Below, in pieces: positions 6,576 to 14,665 of a stretch of 23,347 bases of DNA. A program made the position numbers and the translations under genes. The notes beneath the pieces are model-generated. The model saw only the letters and a list, made by a program, of their open reading frames with translations. It was not told the DNA's origin and did no database searches. Each line of letters starts with the position of its first letter. Positions within the stretch are counted from its first letter, which is position 1. Source of the stretch: an uncultured Lachnospiraceae bacterium (GTDB lineage: Bacteria; Bacillota; Clostridia; Lachnospirales; Lachnospiraceae); assembly GCA_910577045.1 (NCBI GenBank), contig CAJTLB010000032.1:1-23347 (forward strand). The letters are read 5' to 3'.

Positions 6576-7619
6576 TTATACACAACCCTTCATATAGCAA
6601 GCTAGATCATCACAAGTTTTCTTCATATCTGTGGAAAGCAATCCTTCCATAAATTCAGAGTGAGTGCCTCCTTCCCCTTCAAAAACATCTGTTGCCATAT
6701 AGTTGCCATCACCTAACATATCCCATGTGAAAATATATCCAGCAGAAGGCTCATCAATCCTTGGGCTTGGTGTGGTATAGGTAAGCAATGCACCATCTGG
6801 CTCACAAATAAACTGCATATCATCTGGCTGTCCCTCTTCTGCAGCATTATATGTGGCATCTAATACTTTGACTTCTTCTACTCCAAATAATTCAGCAAGT
6901 ACTTTTTCGTTCACTTTTGCTGGATTGGCTGTGCTTCCTGTATATTTTACACGTTCTAGCAAATCTGGATGCTCTTTTAGGGCATTAAATGTATCATATC
7001 CTAATGTCAACTTATTTGGTATTCTTCTACCGCCAAGTTTAATTTCCCTTTTACGTGCATCAAAAAAACTAATGGGATCAGAATTTGCATCCGTAAACTT
7101 AATAAATTGCGTGCCACTAATACTTCCACCAGAAGCAATCCCTTCAAACTCATTTTCCCAAACACCAGATTTAAAAAATTTCTTGGCAAAAAGAATATCC
7201 AAATGTAATAATTGTTGATCTACTACAAAACGGTTCTTCGCCCTTTTTGGATCAATAGATGCTGGTACACTTGCCCTTTGGTAATTGATTGCGCCAATTT
7301 GATCGATCCCTACAATAATCTGGTCTACTTCACACTTATAAGTATCATCTGTATGTCCCATCTGGGCAGGAACTACCTTACCAAACTTTGGTTTTCTTTG
7401 TACATTGTCCCTTGCAAGATCGCCTTTGTTGTAAATATAATAATACCCTGTAGAAAAATCTACTGGACATATTGGAAAAATACTGGTTGCCACATAATCA
7501 CTTACATTCCCAAAAAAAGCCATACTCATAGTTGTTAGATAACGGCTTGGCCTCCACCCCTTTGCAATCCGTGCCTGTAATTCAGCAGCACTATTGATCT
7601 CTCTTCCTGTTCCACCCAT
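6576..7619 (-). CDS. Major capsid protein
   Basis: A 347-residue protein encoded after the scaffold and decoration genes, the invariable place of the coat gene in this module. It contains an N-arm-like start, YVATSIFPICPVDFSTGYYY, an E-loop-like region rich in Lys and Gly, and a long helix (NRFVVDQQLLHLDILFAKKFF). The C-terminal part holds PNKLTLGYDTFNALKEHPDL, a pattern I associate with HK97-fold coat proteins. It is preceded by a strong AAGGAGGAAAT site four to five bases from ATG 7619, as expected for the most abundant virion protein. Confidence in the role is high; the exact coat subfamily is not determined. Confidence 0.88.
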   Translation of the reverse strand: MGGTGREINSAAELQARIAKGWRPSRYLTTMSMAFFGNVSDYVATSIFPICPVDFSTGYYYIYNKGDLARDNVQRKPKFGKVVPAQMGHTDDTYKCEVDQIIVGIDQIGAINYQRASVPASIDPKRAKNRFVVDQQLLHLDILFAKKFFKSGVWENEFEGIASGGSISGTQFIKFTDANSDPISFFDARKREIKLGGRRIPNKLTLGYDTFNALKEHPDLLERVKYTGSTANPAKVNEKVLAELFGVEEVKVLDATYNAAEEGQPDDMQFICEPDGALLTYTTPSPRIDEPSAGYIFTWDMLGDGNYMATDVFEGEGGTHSEFMEGLLSTDMKKTCDDLACYMKGCV

Positions 7620-7621
7620 GT

Positions 7622-8056
7622 TTAATTTCCTCCTTCTGTTTTATTTCCCACTTGGGCAGCAGTTTTATAACCACCTTTTATAATCTGGGCTTTAACCCAG
7701 CTACCTGCTTCTGTAGCATTACTTAATGCAACTGCAACAATAAAATCTCCATCACTTGCTGCCACAGCTTTTCCTTCTGCATCAGTTGCCAGTTCTGTAC
7801 CAATTACAATTTCCTCGCCTGCTACCCATTTGCCAATATCCTTAATCTGAACAGTTACATCCTCACCCTGTACCACCATATCCTCTGTCTCTATAACAGA
7901 AATCCCAATTACATTAGCTCCTGCCTCTGGTTTTACAACCGCACCTTCCTTAATTACTAAGGCAATACCGCGTGCATCCTGTATTTCTTCACCTGCTGGT
8001 AATACAATAGTTGGACTTTCATTAATACTAGTGCCAAAATATGTATTTGTGCCCAT
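7622..8056 (-). CDS. Capsid decoration / cement protein (DUF2190-like)
   Basis: 144 residues, Gly/Ala/Val-rich and almost all beta: VLPAGEEIQDARGIALVIKE, VVQGEDVTVQIKDIGKWVAG, EEIVIGTELATDAEGKAVAA and VAVALSNATEAGSWVKAQII. The order 'V..G..VTV......W.AG..I..G..L..D..GK.V' matches small capsid-cement proteins encoded just before the coat gene. They trim the outer capsid and add stability. The gene lies two bases upstream of the coat ATG's leader and directly follows the scaffold gene. The absence of other motifs leaves some room for a different small head protein. Confidence 0.75.
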   Translation of the reverse strand: MGTNTYFGTSINESPTIVLPAGEEIQDARGIALVIKEGAVVKPEAGANVIGISVIETEDMVVQGEDVTVQIKDIGKWVAGEEIVIGTELATDAEGKAVAASDGDFIVAVALSNATEAGSWVKAQIIKGGYKTAAQVGNKTEGGN

Positions 8057-8059
8057 ACC

Positions 8060-8707
8060 TTACTCCTCCTTTTCACATCTTGCGGCAAGCTCTGGATCAG
8101 CCTGGAAAACTTCATCCATTGCCTGTGCTTTTGTTAATCCTATTTTAGATTTCATAAGTTCTGCTGCCTTTGTTTCTGCTTCACTCCATGCGCCCTTCTC
8201 TAACACACCTTCCCCTGCTTTGCCAATTTCAGAAAAAACACCAGACTTTTCCACAGTATCTACTGCCTGATCTAACACAGCAATCATATCATTATATGCT
8301 GTTCCTCCTGCTGCCCTTAAATTTTTCAGGATAGGCAATAATTCTTCTTCCTTTTTACCTATGATTTCATATTTTTTAGCGACAGCTTTTAGTTCTTTTT
8401 CTTCTGCTTCTTCACGGAATTTCTTAAGTGCTTCCAACTCTTTCCTTACTATAGGATTCAATCCTTTATAAATATCCTCTTCTTGCTCTATTCCAGTTGT
8501 TTTAACAGGTATCCCTAAATCTGTAAGTGCCTTTGATAATAAATCTGTACTACCTACATTGGTACTCTGCTGTTGTGTTTGAGCCGCCACTGATGCTGCA
8601 TTAAACTCCTCTGCTACTTCACCTGCATGAATACTTTCACAACGCTTTTCAATACTTTCTAAGAAAGCTCTTTCTGCATCTGTTAATTTACTCTTGTCAA
8701 TCTTCAT
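8060..8707 (-). CDS. Nested short scaffold form from internal start
   Basis: An in-frame ATG at 8705-8707 (MKIDKSKLTDAER) is preceded by AGAGGAG six bases upstream, as good a ribosome site as those of most separate genes here. Translation from it would give a 215-residue protein covering only the helical scaffold domain. Nested scaffolds made from an internal start within a longer frame are known for lambda Nu3 within C. I infer that both products are made. The alternative is that purine-rich coding sequence only resembles a ribosome site by chance. Confidence 0.5.
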   Translation of the reverse strand: MKIDKSKLTDAERAFLESIEKRCESIHAGEVAEEFNAASVAAQTQQQSTNVGSTDLLSKALTDLGIPVKTTGIEQEEDIYKGLNPIVRKELEALKKFREEAEEKELKAVAKKYEIIGKKEEELLPILKNLRAAGGTAYNDMIAVLDQAVDTVEKSGVFSEIGKAGEGVLEKGAWSEAETKAAELMKSKIGLTKAQAMDEVFQADPELAARCEKEE

Positions 8708-9232
8708 CTCTTCTTCTCCTCTCAAATTCTTATTGTTTTTTTCTACGATTTCTGATTCTTCTTCCTTCTTTCTTATAATATTTGATTGCTTCCCATCAGA
8801 CCACTTTGCCATACACTCTTGTACTACTATACAAAACTCATTAAGACTTTCTTGCATTGCTGCTAAGGATTTTGTACTATCTAACTCTTCATCATATAAA
8901 ATCGAACAAAGGGAAGATTGTAGGGCATAACATATATCCCAAATTTCATCCGCTACCTTCCGATTATTGACTTCATTAATTTTCTCGTTGAAGCTTATAG
9001 AATCTCCTTTCTGAATTACTTCCATTGCACTATCAATTTCACCTTGATCTATTCCTGCTTCCTTTCCTATAAAAGCAAGTAAACGTTTCCAGACACTAAC
9101 CCCCTTTTCTTCTTTTTTCGATTGCCCTTCTTTCTCTTTCCTTTTAAACAATTTAATATGTGCGTCTGGATTAGCACCCTCATCCACAAAATCTACTTTT
9201 TTAACTTTTAGATTTTTAAGCTTTGTTGCCAC
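8060..9232 (-). CDS. Head scaffolding protein, long form
   Basis: A 390-residue acidic, mostly coiled protein encoded between the protease and the coat genes. Residues 8-30 (VKVDFVDEGANPDAH-like, here KVKKVDFVDEGANPDAHIKL) are a short signature often found at the start of scaffold or protease-linked proteins. The C-terminal half is highly helical and Glu/Lys-rich (EALKKFREEAEEKELKAVAK), with a final helical hook, all typical of scaffolds that guide coat assembly and are then removed by the head protease. It has a strong internal start at 8707 (see the nested product). The stop is three bases from the decoration gene start. Confidence 0.75.
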   Translation of the reverse strand: MATKLKNLKVKKVDFVDEGANPDAHIKLFKRKEKEGQSKKEEKGVSVWKRLLAFIGKEAGIDQGEIDSAMEVIQKGDSISFNEKINEVNNRKVADEIWDICYALQSSLCSILYDEELDSTKSLAAMQESLNEFCIVVQECMAKWSDGKQSNIIRKKEEESEIVEKNNKNLRGEEEMKIDKSKLTDAERAFLESIEKRCESIHAGEVAEEFNAASVAAQTQQQSTNVGSTDLLSKALTDLGIPVKTTGIEQEEDIYKGLNPIVRKELEALKKFREEAEEKELKAVAKKYEIIGKKEEELLPILKNLRAAGGTAYNDMIAVLDQAVDTVEKSGVFSEIGKAGEGVLEKGAWSEAETKAAELMKSKIGLTKAQAMDEVFQADPELAARCEKEE

Positions 9233-9263
9233 TTTCTTTTCCCCTTTCTATAAACTTATAAAA

Positions 9264-9290
9264 CAAAAGAACACCCTTTTTTGGATGTCC
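9264..9290 (-). terminator. Intrinsic terminator between protease and scaffold genes
   Basis: On the minus strand GGACATCC (9290-9283) pairs with GGGTGTTC (9276-9269) over eight base pairs including two wobbles. The loop is six A residues, and the stem is followed by TTTTGTTTT. It lies inside the head operon in the 91-nt gap between protease and scaffold genes. Confidence 0.65.
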
Positions 9291-9323
9291 TTGATTTATC
9301 ACACAATGTATTATTTATACTTT

Positions 9324-9797
9324 TTATCCAATTTCCCCTTCTGTTTCTACTCGTTCTGCTTCACCTTCAATAGAAAACATGGAATATGTCCCATCTTTTA
9401 CCTTATTCCAAACACCTTTATCTAAAACCTTAAAACCAATCCACCAGCCAATTGGAAGTGTACCTATTGGAATACCCATTGCCTTCATTTTTTCTTCTGT
9501 AAATACAACACTTTCAATTAAAATAGCAGCGCCGCCTTTTTCGTGCATCTCACCACCTTCACGATACAACTCTACAAAATTATAGGCAGCATTTTCCAAT
9601 TCTTCTGGTTCCACAATGTCCTGCTGCCAATCTTCAATTATTTCTCCATCTACCCTCATAGAGACACTTGCCCAACCAAAAGCAAGCATCCTTTCATCAT
9701 TGGATTTTATAATTTTAAACCTATTTTTTAAAACATGATTGGATTTTTTAGGCAGATTATTTACAGGGCTTATAATCAAATCTGAAAATTTTCTCAT
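9324..9797 (-). CDS. Prohead protease, XkdF-like
   Basis: 157 residues. Segments match the XkdF family of phage head proteases: ERMLAFGWASVSM, then DIVEPEELENAAYNFV, GGEMHEKGGAAILIES, and WWIGFKVLDKGVWNKVKDG followed by YSMFSIEGEAE. His85 (in MHEKGG) and Ser142 (in FSIEG) sit where the catalytic His and Ser of HK97-type head proteases lie. This suggests a Ser protease that cuts the scaffold during head maturation, which is inference from family resemblance. The gene is short and flanked by terminators on both sides, so its transcript must come from read-through. Confidence 0.82.
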   Translation of the reverse strand: MRKFSDLIISPVNNLPKKSNHVLKNRFKIIKSNDERMLAFGWASVSMRVDGEIIEDWQQDIVEPEELENAAYNFVELYREGGEMHEKGGAAILIESVVFTEEKMKAMGIPIGTLPIGWWIGFKVLDKGVWNKVKDGTYSMFSIEGEAERVETEGEIG

Positions 9798-9824
9798 CTT
9801 ATTCCTTTCTTCCCAAATACATAT

Positions 9825-9853
9825 AAAAAAAGAGCCTTTTTAAGACTCTTTTT
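9825..9853 (-). terminator. Strong intrinsic terminator after the MuF-associated small gene
   Basis: On the minus strand AAAAAGAGTC pairs with GGCTCTTTTT (one G-U pair), the loop is about UUAAAA, and a run of seven T residues follows. The upstream arm overlaps the last codons of the small Cys-rich gene (stop at 9840-9842). It would stop transcription between that gene and the XkdF-like protease. Confidence 0.8.
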
Positions 9854-10202
9854 CAAAATATGGACATTGGGCATCCTCATGTGCCCATATTTCATTTGGT
9901 ATACCTCCAGTATGTTCTTCATTCCCTGGATACATTTCACAGCGACATTTTTTCTTTCCTTTTTGTCTATTACATTTTATGCAAATCGAATTCCTCCAAC
10001 GTATAATTCCATCACATATCATTGTAACCATTTCTGCACAGCTAAGAGGCCCAAACATTTTCTTTTCTTCCATTGGTGAATCACTTTTTAAAAAATTCCC
10101 AATCCATTTACCAATTTCAAGCCACTCATCATCACTAATACCTTTACTATGTTCCATAATATAATCATGAACTTCTTTTGCAGTCATATTCCTTAAATCC
10201 AT
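9840..10202 (-). CDS. Small Cys-rich protein after the MuF gene; candidate immunity protein
   Basis: 120 residues. The N-terminal half is helical (KEVHDYIMEHSKGISDDEW, then a helix around IGKWIGNFLKS). The C-terminal half has a Cys cluster, CIKCNRQ followed by KKKCRCEMYPG and a final QCPYFEKES, consistent with a zinc-binding knuckle. The segment GIPNEIWAHED with a closing CPYF resembles small proteins in many Firmicute mobile elements, whose function I do not know. It starts five bases after the MuF-metallopeptidase stop, behind AAAGGAGTAAATGAT, and ends inside a strong terminator. It therefore forms a two-gene unit with the MuF gene. Immunity is a hypothesis from this arrangement only. Confidence 0.5.
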   Translation of the reverse strand: MDLRNMTAKEVHDYIMEHSKGISDDEWLEIGKWIGNFLKSDSPMEEKKMFGPLSCAEMVTMICDGIIRWRNSICIKCNRQKGKKKCRCEMYPGNEEHTGGIPNEIWAHEDAQCPYFEKES

Positions 10203-10207
10203 ATCAT

Positions 10208-11785
10208 TTACTCCTTTGTATACAATAAATCTAATAAATTAGACCACTTTTCATATTCTTCTATTGTTGCACTTGTATTTCTTCCAAGTGTATCATACAA
10301 ATTATCAGAAATCCAGCCTAATCTTTTTGTAACAGGCATTTCTATTATAAATTTTGCAAACTCATAATCTGTCTCACGTATTCTGATATAATGTCCTATT
10401 TGTTTTAAAGCATCCACTATTTTATAATAATCTGATTCAATAATTTCAATTCCTTCATACCTACATATCTCTTCTGTCATCAATTGAATAACTGCTTCTT
10501 CAATATTAGCAAATTTTCTATATGTATCTATATCAAAATAACTGATAGACCTTGCATGTATCTGTTCATGTAGAATAATAGCTGGTGCTGTTTCATGTTT
10601 TGTCAAAATATCACAATCCCACAACTTACCATAATACACAACTGTACCATCAGAGTTACTTATACCTTTGTCACTTATCTTCATCTTTCCACTCCACTTA
10701 CTTGGAATAGAAATATATTTTGATACTATTTCTTCTGTTTGGGCTGCAATACTTTCAATTTCTTCTGTCGTATATTCTTTCAGTGAATCTTTCTGTGTAA
10801 TAGATACTTTTATTTCAGGGACACTTTCCTTTGGATATATTGATGTAGATTCTTCTATGTATTCCACAGCACAAGCACATCTTGGATGAGCTGGTGGTAG
10901 CATGTGATGCCCACGGAAAAGTATTTTTCCCTTAAAAGCAAATTCTTTATCCATGTCCACTTCTACTCCATCAAGAGAGCTACAAATACTACATACCCCA
11001 TCATCACCAGATGTACTCCATCGCTTTTTTACAATTCCTAATAACCCTTGTTCTTGTGCCTGTCTCACCCCTTCATCTGCACCTCTATTATAAGCAAATG
11101 CACTTTCTGTCTGTGCTATCATCATAGCTCTTTCCCTATGCTGTCGCTCTGCATATTTGGCTGCTGCCTCCTGTGCCTTCTTTTGTATACTTTCTCGTTT
11201 CATTCTTGGATGATCTTTTTTTAATGTAGCTACAATATTGTTATAATACTGAATATTTGCTTTTGCCTGTCCTTTTGTAAGCCCTATGCACGGACGAATC
11301 AGCCTTGATAACTCATCTACTGTATAATGATCCCTCATTTTTTTAGTCAATAATACCGCTATTGCCTGCTTCTGTTCTTTTGTACATACTGTTACAAACT
11401 CAGCTCCATGCTGTTTAATCCAATTTGTTATCCCAGAATTCTGTACCAGTTTAAATGAGAAGGAATCTAAAATAGGCTGGCTTGTTGCCCCTATGGTAAT
11501 TGCTTCTTGCCACATATGGCTCAGTTTATTCCCTACTAAAGTAGAATAATCTTGGCTCCAAAGTGCAAGTAATTCCTGTCCTATCTCTCCTTCTATAACC
11601 ACCTGCCGCAATTCCTGGTAACTAATTGCATTTTGCTGATCTTCCCAGAATCCACAAAGAATCTGGACTGGTTCACCTGTTACCATACTACTTTCCAGAA
11701 AATTTTTTAGCCTTTCCAAAACTTCTTGGCTGTTCTTTGATTTTGCCTTTTTCACCCACTTTGCAGGCCTTATCTGTATTGCCAT
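10208..11785 (-). CDS. MuF-type minor head protein with C-terminal HExxH metallopeptidase-like domain
   Basis: 525 residues. The region about 215-310 is the MuF/SPP1 gp7 domain: IAQTESAFAYNRGADEG, then DDGVCSICSSLDG with paired Cys, and HMLPPAHPRCACAVEY, the classic 'H..C.C' closure. Residues about 320-525 are not part of normal minor head proteins. They contain LHEQIHARS at 405-413 (His406, Glu407, His410) with Glu429/430 about 19 residues on (NIEEAVIQLMTEE), fitting a gluzincin-like zinc site. MuF proteins with toxic C-terminal domains are described in temperate phages; whether this domain is toxic, processes virion proteins or acts on the host is unknown. The upstream gene is the portal, as usual. 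Confidence 0.85.
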   Translation of the reverse strand: MAIQIRPAKWVKKAKSKNSQEVLERLKNFLESSMVTGEPVQILCGFWEDQQNAISYQELRQVVIEGEIGQELLALWSQDYSTLVGNKLSHMWQEAITIGATSQPILDSFSFKLVQNSGITNWIKQHGAEFVTVCTKEQKQAIAVLLTKKMRDHYTVDELSRLIRPCIGLTKGQAKANIQYYNNIVATLKKDHPRMKRESIQKKAQEAAAKYAERQHRERAMMIAQTESAFAYNRGADEGVRQAQEQGLLGIVKKRWSTSGDDGVCSICSSLDGVEVDMDKEFAFKGKILFRGHHMLPPAHPRCACAVEYIEESTSIYPKESVPEIKVSITQKDSLKEYTTEEIESIAAQTEEIVSKYISIPSKWSGKMKISDKGISNSDGTVVYYGKLWDCDILTKHETAPAIILHEQIHARSISYFDIDTYRKFANIEEAVIQLMTEEICRYEGIEIIESDYYKIVDALKQIGHYIRIRETDYEFAKFIIEMPVTKRLGWISDNLYDTLGRNTSATIEEYEKWSNLLDLLYTKE

Positions 11786-11788
11786 AGG

Positions 11789-13174
11789 CTATATCCTTCC
11801 TAACCGTTTTTTAGCTGCAGCTACTTTTTCTTCTGCTATCTCTTCCTTATCTAATTCATCATTTATATCTGGTTCTAACGGTTGGTTCTGCTCTTGTTGT
11901 TTTTGTCTTGTATCATCTATCTCTCTTGTATCCAATGTCCTGCCTGGAAGATGTCCCACTTGCCTAATGTAATCCTCCAAACCATCATCTGGTATTAATA
12001 CGCCGATTCCAGTCATGTCCTTAATAAATGCTGCTACCTTCTCAATATCCATATCCTCAATATCGCCATGTGTCATTTTCGGATAATCTGTAATACCTGA
12101 AAAATGCTGCCCATTTATCTCTATTAAGGAAGGGATTCCCTGACTATTAAATGTTTCGCATATAATATCAAGAAATGCCCCAATAGCAACTGCAAATAAC
12201 TCTGTTTTATCGGAACTCAAAGCCCAACTTCCTGTTTTATCATGCCCTAAGAAAATAAAATCTGCTAATACTGTCATAGCAATTCTAGTATCATACCGGT
12301 TTATAATGGCATTTGTATCAAATTGCCTAGTACCACCAGAACTTAACAAATCCAATTTATAACCATCTGGCAAAACAATTCCTTCCATTTCATCTCTTCG
12401 GATACTTTTTACTATACTCTCTAGCCCTACCCTAACCTTTACATTTTCCTCTGTATCACTATCCCATAAATCAATGCCTTCTGGCGCATAAATAACAGGA
12501 AGCCCAGCCAGATCACGTTCAATTCCTATCCCTTCAATTTCTTGTATGCGCCGCTTAAAGTACCATGAACGATACGCATTTCTCAATATGCTCCTGCCTT
12601 CTGGATTATTTTTTCTGCTCTTTGTACGGAATAATAAAGCTTTTGTTATTGGTATGGTATACCTTTTATAAGATGGATGTGGTATTTGTGTCATACCTAA
12701 TAAATTATCTTCTTCATCATATTCCCACTGATAAAGTGTTTCTTGTGCTCTTATTGGCAGCTTCCTCCAGCCGATTAGCCCATCATTATATTTACTTTTT
12801 GTCCTACTATCCTTTGTATTACCCATGCGCCGTTTATAAACAATCTCATGGTAACTCCAGCCGTATATCAGGAAGGATAAGATTTCTGATATAGTGTCAA
12901 TCCATGTCTCCTGCATATCATCCATACAACTTTTCACAAATTTTGCGGCTTCTTTGTCCTTACTTGTATTTCCACATGGTTCTACATTCCAAACCGTCTG
13001 CCTTACCAACATTTCAATTGCAAACAAAATAGCTCCTACCACATCATCATTCTCAGACATTTCATGATAAACAGCGATTCCTCGTTTTCCTCTTAATTCA
13101 GGCAAAAACTCCTCGTAAATCGTCCCTCCATATCGCCTCTGCCCGATACGGCCAATTTCTTTACTCTTTGACAC
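11789..13174 (-). CDS. Portal protein, DUF935 / Mu gp29-like
   Basis: 461 residues. The start is GTG 13172-13174, preceded by GGGAGGTGAAGG. The N-terminal part has YHEMSENDDVVGAILFAIEM and ILSFLIYGWSYHEIVY, patterns typical of DUF935 portals. The middle has QWEYDEEDNLLGMTQIPHP and LFRTKSRKNNPEGRSILR, with later IALRTV-like stem helices and WALSSDKTELFAVAIGAFLD. The portal is the dodecameric DNA entrance at one capsid vertex, binding the terminase on one side and head-tail proteins on the other. It lies six bases after the large terminase stop and directly before the MuF gene, the standard order. The acidic C-terminal tail (EPDINDELDKEEIAEEKV) is a normal extension. Confidence 0.9.
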   Translation of the reverse strand: MSKSKEIGRIGQRRYGGTIYEEFLPELRGKRGIAVYHEMSENDDVVGAILFAIEMLVRQTVWNVEPCGNTSKDKEAAKFVKSCMDDMQETWIDTISEILSFLIYGWSYHEIVYKRRMGNTKDSRTKSKYNDGLIGWRKLPIRAQETLYQWEYDEEDNLLGMTQIPHPSYKRYTIPITKALLFRTKSRKNNPEGRSILRNAYRSWYFKRRIQEIEGIGIERDLAGLPVIYAPEGIDLWDSDTEENVKVRVGLESIVKSIRRDEMEGIVLPDGYKLDLLSSGGTRQFDTNAIINRYDTRIAMTVLADFIFLGHDKTGSWALSSDKTELFAVAIGAFLDIICETFNSQGIPSLIEINGQHFSGITDYPKMTHGDIEDMDIEKVAAFIKDMTGIGVLIPDDGLEDYIRQVGHLPGRTLDTREIDDTRQKQQEQNQPLEPDINDELDKEEIAEEKVAAAKKRLGRI

Positions 13175-13180
13175 TTACCT

Positions 13181-14665
13181 TCACCTCCCTCTATCCCAAT
13201 AACTATTTTTATTTAACGATGATAATATCTTTTCATTTGGCGCACTACCTGTATATTTTTTAATTTTTCCAAGATATACAGAAAGTGCAGCAGCATCTGC
13301 CCTATCAGGGGAACTTACTCCACGCTTCTTCATCTCTTTTTTACTTTCAAGCTCTAACTTTCCATTAGATGCCATAAAATATTTTCTGACAGATAATTGA
13401 GCAAACGTATCCGCTTCCTCTTCTATCTCAATCTGTTTTCTCTCCATTAGTTCTCGTAAAACAGCCCACATATGTGTAGTCAAATTATTATAATACTCGG
13501 CGGCTTCTTTTCCTTCCTTCGTATCTGTTTCAATCTTTTCAGCAGCATTAATTGGCACAATAAATAAGCGATGTAGCTGTTGCTCCCGTTTTACTTCCTT
13601 TAGCCGATCTGTTACTCCTCCGCCTAAGCCAGTATCATCAATATTTACATAAATCCGGCCTTGATAATCAGGAAATTCCCGAATTACTTTTTTATATTGG
13701 CTAACAATATCCCCAACAGTCACCATCAAATCTTGCCCTTTTCTATGAACAGCCAATTTTAATTTTCCTTTTGTATTTTTATATATGACTGTCTCATCAT
13801 CTCCAAACCGGGCCACATCTACACCAAACATAATATATGGCATCCCCTTATCCTCTGGTAATTCATATATTTTGCTTCCACAATGTTCGATAAGGGAAAG
13901 CATAATAAAAACATCATCTTCCTGCTTTGGAAATTCTCCAAAAACTCTGACACGTACTACATTACTATCTGCCCCATATTTCCTAATAAGAGATTCTATA
14001 TTTTGTTTATTGGTCCTTGGGCTATCTATAGATGAGACCGTATAACATTGGTACATAGCCCTATCTGTATGAAATGCCTCAAAAAAAGTGCCAGATGTTC
14101 TTGTTGGATTCCCGCACAACAGTAATTTATTATTTTCACCAGAAAGAGTACCAAGGATTGCCTCCATAATCGGATCAGCCACACCAGAAGCTTCATCAAC
14201 AATGAATAACATATTTTTCTCATGGAACCCTTGCATATTCTCTGACTTTGTTGCAGTTCTGGCAGCAGCGAACCACCGTTTTTCATAGCCTATCATGTAA
14301 ATATGGGTCTTTGTCCATTTCAAAATTTCTCGTAATAATGGTGATTGTTCCTGCCATTTTGCTACTTCAGACCATAACACATCATGGAGTTGCTGCTTTG
14401 TTGGAGCTGTTGCAACCACTCTTGGATAGGGAAAACATGTTAAAAACCATAAAAGAGCAACCGCTTCCATACCTGTTTTTCCAACACCCTGCCCTGACTT
14501 TATTGCAACTTTAGAATTTCCTGCTAAATCTATTAATGATTCTCTCTGCCATCTATCAGGATCAAACTTTAACACTTCCCTTGCAAAAATAACTGGATTT
14601 TTTTGATATTCTGGTATTCTCTTTCGAAAAAATCTTTTTCTTAATACCCGTGAACTTTCACTCAT
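13181..14665 (-). CDS. terL: Terminase large subunit (ATPase/nuclease)
   Basis: 494 residues, motor of DNA packaging. Walker A is SGQGVGKT (57-64). Walker B is MLFIVDEASG, with the acidic pair DE, followed by a coupling motif in LLLCGNPTRTSGTF. The nuclease domain has GVDVARFGDDETVIYK (metal-binding Asp), NIDDTGLGGGV and the late acidic SSPDRADAAALSVYL. These motifs are in the right order and spacing for a complete protein. It overlaps the small subunit gene by eight bases (ATGAGTGA), coupling their translation. The subfamily resembles those of Clostridial myophages with MuF and DUF935 genes. Confidence 0.95.
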   Translation of the reverse strand: MSESSRVLRKRFFRKRIPEYQKNPVIFAREVLKFDPDRWQRESLIDLAGNSKVAIKSGQGVGKTGMEAVALLWFLTCFPYPRVVATAPTKQQLHDVLWSEVAKWQEQSPLLREILKWTKTHIYMIGYEKRWFAAARTATKSENMQGFHEKNMLFIVDEASGVADPIMEAILGTLSGENNKLLLCGNPTRTSGTFFEAFHTDRAMYQCYTVSSIDSPRTNKQNIESLIRKYGADSNVVRVRVFGEFPKQEDDVFIMLSLIEHCGSKIYELPEDKGMPYIMFGVDVARFGDDETVIYKNTKGKLKLAVHRKGQDLMVTVGDIVSQYKKVIREFPDYQGRIYVNIDDTGLGGGVTDRLKEVKREQQLHRLFIVPINAAEKIETDTKEGKEAAEYYNNLTTHMWAVLRELMERKQIEIEEEADTFAQLSVRKYFMASNGKLELESKKEMKKRGVSSPDRADAAALSVYLGKIKKYTGSAPNEKILSSLNKNSYWDRGR

